Positions 1 through 6,395 of a stretch of 8,395 nucleotides of DNA are shown piece after piece. The notes beneath the pieces are model-generated. The model saw nothing but the letters and a program-made list of their open reading frames with translations. It did not search any database and had not been told where the DNA came from. How positions within the stretch are numbered: the stretch's first letter is position 1; the number at the start of each line of letters is the position of its first letter. This DNA is from Candidatus Nomurabacteria bacterium (GTDB lineage Bacteria > Patescibacteriota > Minisyncoccia > Phycocordibacterales > UBA9973). The stretch is taken from contig JAIOQC010000084.1 in NCBI GenBank assembly GCA_021413565.1, positions 1-8,395 of the forward strand, given 5' to 3'. The translations under genes were made by a program, and so were the position numbers.

Positions 1-225
1 TCCTCGTTCAGCAATATAGGCTTCTACTCCGAGAATTGGCTTGATGCCAGCTTTTTGGCATTCTTTGTATAGTTCAATAGCCCCATACATATTGCCGTGG
101 TCCGTGACAGCAATAGCATTCATTTTGTTCTTTTTTGCAATTTTAACTATGACTTCCATCTTTGAAAGTCCATCCAAAAGAGAGTAATGAGAGTGAGTAT
201 GCAGGTGTATGAATTTGGATCCCAT
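1..225 (-). CDS. dnaE: DNA polymerase III subunit alpha, N-terminal part (PHP domain), cut by the window edge
   Basis: The first 75 codons of the replicative polymerase catalytic subunit are read leftward from ATG at 225-223; the rest lies outside the window. The translation starts MGSKFIHLHTHSHYSLLDG, the classic opening of the DnaE PHP domain, with the metal-binding HLHTHS motif at residues 7-12. It continues with AVTDHGNMYGAIELY (39-53) and KPILGVEAYIAERG (62-75), both standard DnaE N-terminal blocks. In the family this domain binds metals and lies beside the polymerase core; whether it proofreads here cannot be judged from this fragment. An extended -10 box ends 6 nt before the ATG, so the transcript should start at or next to the start codon. 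The gene is divergent from rnhB. DnaE rather than PolC is favoured because the PHP domain begins at the N-terminus. Confidence 0.93.
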   Translation of the reverse strand, partial: MGSKFIHLHTHSHYSLLDGLSKMEVIVKIAKKNKMNAIAVTDHGNMYGAIELYKECQKAGIKPILGVEAYIAERG

Positions 226-231
226 TGCTCG

Positions 232-240
232 ATTATAGCA
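232..240 (-). promoter_or_regulatory. Extended -10 promoter of dnaE
   Basis: On the minus strand TGCTATAAT is followed by CGAGCA and then the ATG at 225. The TGn extension plus a consensus TATAAT compensates for the lack of a clear -35. The 6-nt gap predicts a leaderless mRNA. Confidence 0.7.
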
Positions 241-271
241 GAATTAAAGAGTCATTAAAAATGATACATTT

Positions 272-280
272 TGCTATAAT
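272..280 (+). promoter_or_regulatory. Extended -10 promoter of rnhB
   Basis: TGCTATAAT is followed by GTGTGT and then ATG at 287. The in-frame GTG at 281 touches the -10 box and would lie upstream of the transcript start, which decides the start in favour of ATG 287. No convincing -35 box is visible. Confidence 0.7.
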
Positions 281-286
281 GTGTGT

Positions 287-937
287 ATGAAAGATGAGTA
301 TATCGTCGGTATTGATGAAGTTGGCAGGGGTCCAATTGCAGGGCCGGTGGCAGTTTGCGCCTTCCGATGTCGCACAGACTTTTTTAGTGATATCGAAATC
401 AAAACTCCTCTTCGGGATTCAAAAAAGCTTACCAAGAAACAGCGAGAGAAATGGTTTGAGTACCTGAAACAAGAAAAGGAAAAAGGGCATTGTGATTTTG
501 CTGTGTCGATGGTCTCGGCAGAATGGATAGACAAAGTTGGGATTGTGCGTTCAATACAAAAAGCACTCGATAACTCACTTAGTAAGGTCGTTGCGATGGA
601 GAATCCGAATTCGCACCGCTTTACCCCAAAGGGGCCCTACACGGATGCAAATTCGGATTCTCCGTCTTCACTTACGATATTTTTAGATGGCGGATTGAAA
701 GCTCCACCAGAATATATAAATCAACAGACAATCATCAAAGGGGATGAACTTCATCCTGTGATATCTTGTGCTTCAATTGTGGCGAAAGTGACTCGTGATA
801 ATTTGATGACAAAATATGCAAAAGAGTATCCTCATTATGACTGGGACAAGAATATGGGTTATGGGACAAAGTCTCACTATGCAGGTATAAAAAAGTCAGG
901 AGTGAGTATTCTTCATCGAAAGACATTCTTGTCTTAA
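287..937 (+). CDS. rnhB: Ribonuclease HII with an in-frame palindromic insertion
   Basis: This endonuclease cuts the RNA strand of RNA-DNA hybrids and initiates removal of single ribonucleotides from DNA. From ATG 287 it is 216 aa. The N-terminal signature GIDEVGRGPIAGPVAV (residues 8-23) supplies catalytic D10 and E11; LDGG supplies D134 and KGDELHP supplies D153, 19 residues later as in E. coli RNase HII (D108/D126). SCASIVAKVTRD (160-171) and the C-terminal HRKTF block are also typical, so all four acidic metal ligands are present. Residues of about 104-126, just before the strand carrying D134, are an extra segment encoded by a 66-bp nested palindrome, described separately. That position is usually a short loop, so the enzyme may still be active. 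A longer GTG start at 281 is unlikely because it abuts the -10 box. Confidence 0.95.
   Translation: MKDEYIVGIDEVGRGPIAGPVAVCAFRCRTDFFSDIEIKTPLRDSKKLTKKQREKWFEYLKQEKEKGHCDFAVSMVSAEWIDKVGIVRSIQKALDNSLSKVVAMENPNSHRFTPKGPYTDANSDSPSSLTIFLDGGLKAPPEYINQQTIIKGDELHPVISCASIVAKVTRDNLMTKYAKEYPHYDWDKNMGYGTKSHYAGIKKSGVSILHRKTFLS
598..663 (+). repeat. 66-bp nested palindrome inserted in frame in rnhB (RPE-like)
   Basis: Perfect 14-bp arms at 598-611 (GGAGAATCCGAATT) and 650-663 (AATTCGGATTCTCC) enclose a second stem, GCACCG (613-618) with CGG-A-TGC (one bulge), and an inner CCCC-AAA-GGGG hairpin. The length is 66 bp, a multiple of three, so the reading frame is kept and about 22 residues are added. The GC-rich core contrasts with the surrounding AT-rich gene. 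The arrangement resembles Rickettsia palindromic elements in genes; the sequence itself is not recognised. Confidence 0.8.
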
Positions 938-991
938 AAAATGCATCTATTCTATAATTCGTTAGAATTATAGAATAGATGCATTTTCTTT
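936..991. terminator. Bidirectional terminator between rnhB and the convergent operon
   Basis: Arms at 938-960 and 965-987 form a perfect 23-bp stem around the loop GTTA. On the plus strand the stem ends in TTTT followed by CTTT; on the minus strand the T run is TTTTTT. It starts directly after the rnhB stop codon and lies 21 nt past the DUF2231 stop, so it can serve both directions. Confidence 0.88.
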
Positions 992-1008
992 GGGGGAATT
1001 TAGGAGGT

Positions 1009-1530
1009 TTAGAAGAATAGGTTGTAGATAAATGATGCAAATGGGTCAACATTTGGTCCGTAAACGATGACTCCTCCGAGTCCGCCAGTGATGGTAATAG
1101 CCATAAGACCTATAAGTGCAATTATTTTAATCAAGAAACTATTATTGATTTTCATTGCATACATAATTATGATATTCCAGATTTTCTGCAAATTAATTTG
1201 CTTGGAAAATAAATTATTTAGGATACCAGATTTTTCTATCCAAAGAATCAAATAGATAATTCCAAGGATGCTAAAAATCCAAACAGATATATTGGCAAAA
1301 GTAGAATGTAATTCAATCAAGTCTTGAAAAGACCTGTCTCGTAATTCCTCTGCCAATTCGCCAGTTTGCAGTGCCAAGAAAGAACTTATGGTACCTGTGA
1401 TTACTAGAACTGCCTTCACATAGAAGAAATAAAATTGCTCACGAAGTTTCCTATTTTGAATAATTTCAAAGATAGCGTATAAAGTCAAAAGCGCGATAGG
1501 GAAATGCACAAAAATTGGATGTATGTTCAT
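1009..1530 (-). CDS. DUF2231-family multi-pass membrane protein
   Basis: This is a 173-aa integral membrane protein whose opening, MNIHPIFVHFPIALLTLY, matches the 'HPI-VHFPIALL' signature of DUF2231 predicted membrane proteins. About four hydrophobic helices are visible: roughly 6-25, 36-55, 78-97 and 133-155. A conserved-looking GE/H pair (GELAEEL at 57-63, ELHSTFAN at 73-80) sits between helices 2 and 3, and the Gly-rich GGLGGVIVYGPNVDPF ends helix 4. The family's function is unknown; some relatives sit near cytochrome or redox genes, which does not apply here. It starts 12 nt after the pepN stop, so it is probably the last gene of the gdh-pepN operon. No Shine-Dalgarno sequence precedes the ATG. 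Family assignment is from the N-terminal motif and topology and is fairly secure. Confidence 0.8.
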   Translation of the reverse strand: MNIHPIFVHFPIALLTLYAIFEIIQNRKLREQFYFFYVKAVLVITGTISSFLALQTGELAEELRDRSFQDLIELHSTFANISVWIFSILGIIYLILWIEKSGILNNLFSKQINLQKIWNIIIMYAMKINNSFLIKIIALIGLMAITITGGLGGVIVYGPNVDPFASFIYNLFF

Positions 1531-1542
1531 ATGATTATTGTA

Positions 1543-4128
1543 TTACTTTTTATAATTTTTTTCGAGCCACTTCTTAATCTTTACTTTGTCTTCTTTGAGC
1601 CATAAAGCATTTGAGTAGATTTTCTCGTAGGCTTGTTGTAGTGTGCGGTCAGAGCCTGGAGCATTGTTTTTGACAAAGAATTTCTTCGCATCAATCGCAT
1701 CTTTTACTTGAGTGTGACTACCTAACGCTGAGATGATTCTTGATAGGAAATGCCCACCTTCACCGTAACGAGAAAGCATTATTTTCCAGTTATGCTTCAT
1801 AAATAGCCAAGATAGCGTACGACCGTATGTATTTTGCCAGACAGCCCCAAGTAGAAATGGTGCATCTTGGGTACGGACATCTTTTGATATAGCAAACATA
1901 AGTGTTTTTGCTAAAAGTGTTTTGTCTCGGAAAGAAACAAGCGCTCTGCCATATCTATCTTTTTGTTCTTGTAATTGTTCTGCAATATAAAGCTTTTTGA
2001 ATAATTCCCATTCTTTTGCACCTCCGTGCATAGCCACGATGCTGTATACTGTACCACGAATATCAGCAGGTATTTCATGTCTTTCACGGTCAATAAATAA
2101 TGCTTTTGCTTTTTTGATTACAATTGGGTCGTCACTATAACTTGCATTTGATAATGCCAAACTTCGTAAGAATGTATCAGCATGGTCTTCTCCTTTCTTT
2201 TTATCAAAACCCATACGTTCTGATAGTGGACCAAATAGAGAATGCATATATGATTTGTATAAACTCAAGAAAGATTCATTTGAGATTATATTTGCAACTC
2301 GTGCGATACCCGATGCTAATTCAGACCAGACTATGTATTCTTTTTCATTTTTATACGCAAGAGAAAATTCTAAAGCTTCTGTTGTGGGGATATAACCTCC
2401 TTCTGCAAGAGCAAATAAATCTCTGATTATACCAAGTCTGTCATGGACACCTAGTTTGCCATTATGAATTTCTTCTTTGAGTCTTGCAAGAGTATCAGCA
2501 TCATAGCGTGTTCTCATAAACGAACCTTCTCCGTGATTTACTTTACCAATTGAAGTTCCAATGAGTGGGACAGATTTTGTAGTTGCTAGGACTTTTAATA
2601 TTTCATTATTACTTTCGTATTTAAATGGAATTTGCCATATAGTATTTTGAGAATTTTTATTTTCTTTTGCAGATATTCTACTTGAGAAAAATCTTTCCTG
2701 CTTTGCTGTATAACCTTTTTTACTCTTGACCAATGTGACGAGTGGATAGCCAGTCTTCTTTGTCCAAGACTCCATTATTTTTCTGACGGGTTTGCCACTT
2801 GCTTTTTCAAATGCGAACCACAAATCAGTTGTTTCTGTATTTTTGTAACTATGTTTCTTTAGATAATATCTCAAGCCTTCACGAAATTTTTCAAAACCGA
2901 GATAGTCAGCGAGTTGTCGAATGACAGCTGAGCCTTTTGCGTACGAAACCATATCAAATATTTCGTTGATTTCATCAGGGTGATGTACTGTAACTTCAAT
3001 TGGGTGTGAATTCGCTAGTGCATCGAGTCTAAGCGCCACAGCGTATCTATCTGCCAAATATAAATCCCAAACATGCCATTCTGGGAACATGTGGTCAACA
3101 CAGACATTTTCCATATATGAAGCAAAGCCTTCATTGAGCCACAAATCAGTCCACCATTGCATTGTCACAAGATTACCAAACCATTGGTGAGCAATCTCAT
3201 GTGCAATTACAATTGCCACCCATTGTTTATTTGAGAGAGAAGAATTTTTTATGTCTACCAACAATGCACTTTCACGAAATGTAATTGCACCCCAGTTTTC
3301 CATGGCAGCTGATTCGAAGTCTGGAATTGCAATAAGGTCAAGTACTGGTAATGGGTAGGGAATATTGAAATAGTCATTATAGAATTCTATTGAACGAATG
3401 GCGACATCAAGAGAGAATTTGGCTTGGTGTTTCTTGCCTTTTGTTGTAAAAACACGAACTTGCACATTGTCTTTTGTGCGTCCTTCTATCCATTCAAATT
3501 CTCCAATAATAAATGCCAATAAATAAGTCGACATTATAGGTGTTGGTGCGAATTTGATAATCTTGTAGCCGGCTTCATGCTCTGCAATACTCTCTGGTAA
3601 TGTATTTGAAATGGCAGTGTGAGTTCCTGGTACAATTAGTGTTACATTAAAGATTGCTTTTTGTGCTGGCTCATCGAAACAAGGGAAGGCTCGACGCGCG
3701 TCGGTTGCTTCAAATTGTGTTGTGGCTATGTGTTTAGTTTCTGCATCAATAGTGTATTTACTACGATAAAATCCACGCAATGTTTCGTTGATTATGCCAT
3801 CAAAGACAATTGAGAGTTCAGCCTTACCTTTTTTAATTATATCTTTGAATATAAATGTCGCAGTTTCTTTCTTGGTGTCGTATGCTATTTTAACAGCGAA
3901 TTGCATAGCCTTACCTTGAATAATTTTGACTGTTTCAATATTGATATCTTTAGAGTGGAGCGTAATTTCTTTAGTAGGTTTGTCTACAATAATACTAATA
4001 ATTTCATGACCAGCAAAAGTAAAAGCCTCTAAATCTGATTTGATTTCTAGTGTGTAACTTTTAGGTATGATGTGAGAGGGTAGTAATACAGAATTCTTAT
4101 TTGTTTTTGTGGTAGGTTTTTTATTCAT
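1543..4128 (-). CDS. pepN: M1-family zinc aminopeptidase
   Basis: This 861-aa zinc metallopeptidase removes N-terminal residues from peptides; no signal peptide is evident, so it is probably cytosolic. The order is that of M1 enzymes: an N-terminal beta domain (about 15-210) with the TQFEATDARRAFPCFDEP block (137-154), the exopeptidase motif as AAMEN (274-278), the zinc site HEIAH (310-314) with the third ligand E333 in LNEGFASY, catalytic Tyr396 in MVSYAKGS, and an ERAP1-like helical C-terminal region (about 530-850). The length is normal for the tricorn-factor/puromycin-sensitive branch. The usual GAMEN is AAMEN here, a mild Gly-to-Ala change in the substrate-binding loop. The start is 2 nt after the gdh stop codon, indicating a shared transcript and translational coupling, with no Shine-Dalgarno. 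The symbol is a generic one for M1 enzymes; substrate preference cannot be read from the sequence. Confidence 0.95.
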   Translation of the reverse strand: MNKKPTTKTNKNSVLLPSHIIPKSYTLEIKSDLEAFTFAGHEIISIIVDKPTKEITLHSKDINIETVKIIQGKAMQFAVKIAYDTKKETATFIFKDIIKKGKAELSIVFDGIINETLRGFYRSKYTIDAETKHIATTQFEATDARRAFPCFDEPAQKAIFNVTLIVPGTHTAISNTLPESIAEHEAGYKIIKFAPTPIMSTYLLAFIIGEFEWIEGRTKDNVQVRVFTTKGKKHQAKFSLDVAIRSIEFYNDYFNIPYPLPVLDLIAIPDFESAAMENWGAITFRESALLVDIKNSSLSNKQWVAIVIAHEIAHQWFGNLVTMQWWTDLWLNEGFASYMENVCVDHMFPEWHVWDLYLADRYAVALRLDALANSHPIEVTVHHPDEINEIFDMVSYAKGSAVIRQLADYLGFEKFREGLRYYLKKHSYKNTETTDLWFAFEKASGKPVRKIMESWTKKTGYPLVTLVKSKKGYTAKQERFFSSRISAKENKNSQNTIWQIPFKYESNNEILKVLATTKSVPLIGTSIGKVNHGEGSFMRTRYDADTLARLKEEIHNGKLGVHDRLGIIRDLFALAEGGYIPTTEALEFSLAYKNEKEYIVWSELASGIARVANIISNESFLSLYKSYMHSLFGPLSERMGFDKKKGEDHADTFLRSLALSNASYSDDPIVIKKAKALFIDRERHEIPADIRGTVYSIVAMHGGAKEWELFKKLYIAEQLQEQKDRYGRALVSFRDKTLLAKTLMFAISKDVRTQDAPFLLGAVWQNTYGRTLSWLFMKHNWKIMLSRYGEGGHFLSRIISALGSHTQVKDAIDAKKFFVKNNAPGSDRTLQQAYEKIYSNALWLKEDKVKIKKWLEKNYKK

Positions 4129-4130
4129 AG

Positions 4131-5351
4131 TTATTTTGTTGCTTGTTCGATGCGTTCAAGTGCGATAATAAAAGCAGAGCGACGCATGTCAGTATTTAAT
4201 TCTTTTGAGCGTTCGTATACGAGGTTGGTTTCTTCTTCCATAATCTTTTTTAATTTACCCAATACATCAACTTCCGCCCAGTGTTCGCCTTTGATATTTT
4301 GTTCCCATTCAAATGTTGAGACTGTGACTCCACCAGCATTTGCCAATATGTCAGGCACTAGTGGAATACCACGAGCAAGTAATATATCATCTGCCTCGGG
4401 TGTAGTTGGGCCATTAGCAAGTTCAACAATTAGTTTAGCTTTAATATTATTTGCATTATCTTGTGTAATTTGATTCTCTAATGCAGCAGGTATTAGAACA
4501 TCGCATTGTATTTCTAGTAATTCTGCATTTGTGATTGTACGAGAGTTGGGGAAGCCTTCGATGTGGCCATTGGCTTTCTTGTATTCATTGACCATTTTAA
4601 TATCTAAGCCACCTTCACTATATATTGCACCTTTAGAATCAGATAATGCGACAATTTTGTGTCCTTGTTCTGCTAGGATTTCTGCGGCGTGACCACCTAC
4701 ATTACCAAATCCTTGAACAGCAATAGTACAAGATGCAGGTAAGGCTAATTTTTCTTTTATAACATTGAATGAATAAACTCCGCCGAGTCCTGTGGCTATG
4801 CCACGACCTTCTGATCCTCCGATTTCTATCGGCTTGCCTGTGATGACGGCGTTTGTAGTGTCGTTCGTAATTTTTGTGTATTCATCCACCATCCAACTCA
4901 TTATTTCTGGAGTTGTATTTACATCAGGAGCGGGGACATCAGTATGTGGTCCGATAACAGGAGCCATAAGTTTAATCCATCCGCGTGAGAGTCGCTCGAG
5001 TTCTCCTTTTGAAAGAAGTTTCGGATTAACTGTTATGCCACCTTTACCGCCACCCATTGGAATATTTGCAACTGCACATTTGAGTGCCATCCAAAAAGCA
5101 AGTGCTTTGACTTCATTTATATCTGTATCTTGATGAAAGCGTATGCCACCTTTGTATGGTCCACGTGCATTGTTGTATTGAACACGATAGCCTTCGAAAA
5201 TATGGAGTGTCCCATCGTCCATAGTTATAGGAATAGCAATATTAATTTGTCGATTTGGCTGATGTAGTCTTGAGAGGAATTCTGGTGAAAATTGTTTAAC
5301 TTTGTTTGCTCTTTGGAGCTGGGACATTGCATTTTGAAATGGATTGTTCAT
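4131..5351 (-). CDS. gdhA: Glutamate dehydrogenase, Glu/Leu/Phe/Val family
   Basis: The enzyme interconverts glutamate and 2-oxoglutarate plus ammonia using NAD(P). From ATG 5351 it is 406 aa, a usual length for the hexameric bacterial/archaeal type. The dimerisation/substrate domain has GPYKGGIRFH (64-73, K67), PMGGGKGGI with catalytic K103, and PAPDVNT with D143. The Rossmann domain has GFGNVGG (214-220) followed by VALSDSKG (D238 at the end of the second strand); NAD versus NADP use is not decided by this. PDILANAGGVTVSTFEW near the C-terminus is the family substrate-site block. An in-frame GTG three codons upstream (5360) is possible but ATG is preferred. It is first in an operon with the M1 aminopeptidase (2-nt gap) and DUF2231 gene; the pairing suggests peptide breakdown feeding glutamate oxidation, with the direction of the reaction inferred only. 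Confidence 0.95.
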   Translation of the reverse strand: MNNPFQNAMSQLQRANKVKQFSPEFLSRLHQPNRQINIAIPITMDDGTLHIFEGYRVQYNNARGPYKGGIRFHQDTDINEVKALAFWMALKCAVANIPMGGGKGGITVNPKLLSKGELERLSRGWIKLMAPVIGPHTDVPAPDVNTTPEIMSWMVDEYTKITNDTTNAVITGKPIEIGGSEGRGIATGLGGVYSFNVIKEKLALPASCTIAVQGFGNVGGHAAEILAEQGHKIVALSDSKGAIYSEGGLDIKMVNEYKKANGHIEGFPNSRTITNAELLEIQCDVLIPAALENQITQDNANNIKAKLIVELANGPTTPEADDILLARGIPLVPDILANAGGVTVSTFEWEQNIKGEHWAEVDVLGKLKKIMEEETNLVYERSKELNTDMRRSAFIIALERIEQATK

Positions 5352-5382
5352 TGTATACACGGGTTAATTTTAAGTATGTTTC

Positions 5383-5405
5383 ATTATACTTCTTTTTCAG
5401 AAGTA
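5383..5405 (-). promoter_or_regulatory. gdhA promoter -10 overlapped by an inverted repeat
   Basis: On the minus strand TATAAT occupies 5388-5383, about 31 nt before the gdhA ATG, leaving an untranslated leader of about 25 nt with no Shine-Dalgarno. A 7-bp inverted repeat, TACTTCT (5387-5393) and AGAAGTA (5399-5405), covers the upstream edge of the -10 and the spacer, a position suited to an operator. No strong -35 is seen (TTACTC at 18 bp spacing is the best). Confidence 0.45.
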
Positions 5406-5426
5406 AGAGTAATTGTATCATTTTAA

Positions 5427-5441
5427 CCTTATTTTATAAGG
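5427..5441. repeat. Short palindrome in the gdhA/5511 divergent region
   Basis: CCTTAT-TTT-ATAAGG is a perfect 6-bp inverted repeat lying between the two divergent promoters. It lacks a following T run, so it is not a terminator. An operator role is possible but unsupported. Confidence 0.3.
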
Positions 5442-5475
5442 CATAATGGGGGATATGGCAGATACTCTCTAGGGC

Positions 5476-5504
5476 TTGACAAGTAGGTTATAATTTGCTA
5501 TAAT
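5476..5504 (+). promoter_or_regulatory. Near-perfect sigma-70 promoter of the 5511 gene
   Basis: TTGACA (5476-5481), a 17-bp spacer and TATAAT (5499-5504) match the consensus exactly, with an added TGC extension before the -10. ACACAC then leads to the ATG at 5511, predicting a strong promoter and a leaderless mRNA. Confidence 0.85.
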
Positions 5505-5510
5505 ACACAC

Positions 5511-6053
5511 ATGAATAATAAAACACCAAAAAATTTAATAGTATTTGCAGTCTTTGCATTTATGCTTTTCGGTGCTCAAAATGCACTTGCATATGTTCCT
5601 GGTGTTTGGGATCCACAACCTCGTATTATCTCAAATGAACCAGCATTTACTGTGGTGCCAATAGCAGCAGATAAACCTTTTGTGATTGAAACCAAGTCAA
5701 CATTGGCGACAAACACTCCAACTACTACAACAACACAGAATTCAAATACAAGTTCTAATTCGACATCTACATCAACCTCAACAAAAACAACCAATAAAAC
5801 TACAGACAAGAATGTTGCAACAACATCAAATAAGAATACAGTAAGTAATCTTCCTCCTGTTGTTATCGACCAAGGTTCTAGTGGTTTTGGTACAAATGCT
5901 AATGATTTGACCGCATTGTCATTCCAAGGTTCAGGTGGATTTATGCCAAGTTCAATCTGGCAATGGATGTTAGTTGTTGTGTTTATATTAATAATTATAA
6001 TTATTGCTCGATTATTTAAGAAGCACGATACTACTCACGCCGCAGTTTACTAA
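5511..6053 (+). CDS. Secreted Thr/Ser/Asn-rich protein with C-terminal membrane anchor
   Basis: This is a 180-aa protein of unknown function. Residues 1-27 form a signal peptide (NNKTPK, hydrophobic core, cleavage after ALA). Mature residues 28-62 begin YVPGVWDPQPRIISNEPAF and may be the only ordered part. Residues about 64-115 are a low-complexity Thr/Ser/Asn/Lys linker. Residues 148-167 (WQWMLVVVFILIIIIIARLF) form a transmembrane helix followed by RLFKKHD, so the C-terminus should be cytoplasmic and the linker external. This looks like a type I membrane-anchored surface or spacer protein. There is no LPxTG sorting motif (NLPPVV is not one). It has its own consensus promoter and strong terminator, so it is probably monocistronic and well expressed. 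Similar small anchored proteins are common in Parcubacteria-like genomes; that statement is from general recollection. Confidence 0.85.
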   Translation: MNNKTPKNLIVFAVFAFMLFGAQNALAYVPGVWDPQPRIISNEPAFTVVPIAADKPFVIETKSTLATNTPTTTTTQNSNTSSNSTSTSTSTKTTNKTTDKNVATTSNKNTVSNLPPVVIDQGSSGFGTNANDLTALSFQGSGGFMPSSIWQWMLVVVFILIIIIIARLFKKHDTTHAAVY

Positions 6054-6067
6054 TTATAGAAAGATTT

Positions 6068-6114
6068 AAAACAACCAATTTGCCCTTGTGGCGAATTGGT
6101 TGTTTTGCTTTTTT
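6068..6114 (+). terminator. Rho-independent terminator of the 5511 gene
   Basis: Perfect arms AAAACAACCAATT (6068-6080) and AATTGGTTGTTTT (6094-6106) are extended inward by a G-T wobble and three G-C pairs (TGCC/GGCG), with loop CTTGT. The run TTTTTT (6109-6114) follows. It sits 14 nt after the stop codon. Confidence 0.92.
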
Positions 6115-6130
6115 AGGGGATTTTTGATAG

Positions 6131-6136
6131 TATAAA
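6131..6136 (+). promoter_or_regulatory. -10 box of tRNA-Asn
   Basis: TATAAA lies only 5 nt before the first base of the mature tRNA. No clear -35 is seen upstream, where the previous terminator's T run lies. The spacing would place the transcription start at or within a base or two of the mature 5' end. Confidence 0.5.
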
Positions 6137-6141
6137 CACAT

Positions 6142-6213
6142 TCCGGAGTAGCTCAGCGGTAGAGCAATCGACTGTTAATCGATTGGTCGCAGGTTCGATC
6201 CCTGCCTCCGGAG
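6142..6213 (+). tRNA. tRNA-Asn (anticodon GTT)
   Basis: A complete cloverleaf can be drawn: acceptor TCCGGAG (6142-6148) with CTCCGGA (6206-6212), D stem GCTC/GAGC, anticodon stem ATCGA/TCGAT with loop CTGTTAA (anticodon GTT at 6174-6176), and T stem GCAGG/CCTGC with loop TTCGATC (6194-6200). The discriminator is G6213. The next bases are CAC, so the CCA end is not encoded and must be added. The T-arm and acceptor segment 6194-6209 recurs, inverted, in the palindromes downstream. Confidence 0.97.
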
Positions 6214-6221
6214 CACATAAA

Positions 6222-6249
6222 AAAGACCTCGCAAGAGGTTCTTTTTTTT
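6222..6249 (+). terminator. Terminator of tRNA-Asn
   Basis: ACCTC (6226-6230) pairs with GAGGT (6235-6239) around a GCAA tetraloop, extended by a G-T wobble, and is followed by eight Ts (6242-6249). The short spacing to the tRNA shows a single-tRNA transcription unit. Confidence 0.85.
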
Positions 6250-6263
6250 GTATGCTCTGGAGA

Positions 6264-6285
6264 GGAAAGTGGATTACCACTTTCC
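6264..6285. repeat. Hairpin H1 upstream of the first nested palindrome
   Basis: GGAAAGTGG (6264-6272) and CCACTTTCC (6277-6285) form a perfect 9-bp stem with loop ATTA. It directly abuts the left end of the first nested palindrome. There is no T run on either side. Confidence 0.75.
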
Positions 6286-6372
6286 GTGCAGGGATCGAAA
6301 ACCTTTTCCATATGAGTGTATTCGCGAATGGAAAAGGTGTACTGTTCCTGTAAGGAAAGATTCCCTGCCTCC
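6286..6372. repeat. Nested palindrome U1 with tRNA T-arm-like ends
   Basis: The left end GTGCAGGGATCGAA contains the reverse complement of the tRNA-Asn segment TTCGATCCCTGC; the right end TCCCTGCCTCC copies tRNA bases 6199-6209. The ends pair as GCAGGGA (6288-6294) with TCCCTGC (6362-6368). Inside are two arms: ACCTTTTCCAT/ATGGAAAAGGT (6301-6311 and 6328-6338, 11 bp perfect) and TTCCT/AGGAA (6345-6357). The result is a three-way-junction fold. Open frames across it read through the palindrome and are not credible genes. Confidence 0.75.
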
Positions 6373-6376
6373 TGAT

Positions 6377-6395
6377 CTGCATGTCGTGCGTGCAG
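6377..6395. repeat. Linker hairpin between U1 and U2
   Basis: CTGCATG (6377-6383) pairs with CGTGCAG (6389-6395), with one T-G wobble and loop TCGTG. Its right arm overlaps the left end of U2, so the two folds exclude each other. Confidence 0.5.

Noticed and set aside
114..119. LPxTG-like sorting signal (NLPPVV region) in the 5511 product
   Set aside because: Coordinates are protein residues. The motif lacks the T-G pair and lies before a spacer, and the C-terminal helix with a basic tail is an ordinary membrane anchor.
281..286. GTG start for rnhB two codons upstream
   Set aside because: It directly abuts the TATAAT box and would lie upstream of the transcript start.
735..1052. 105-aa minus-strand frame over the end of rnhB
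   Set aside because: It is a shadow of rnhB and runs through the 23-bp terminator palindrome.
3692..3703. Perfect 12-bp palindrome CGACGCGCGTCG in pepN
   Set aside because: It encodes the conserved ATDARRAF block of M1 peptidases, so protein constraint explains it.
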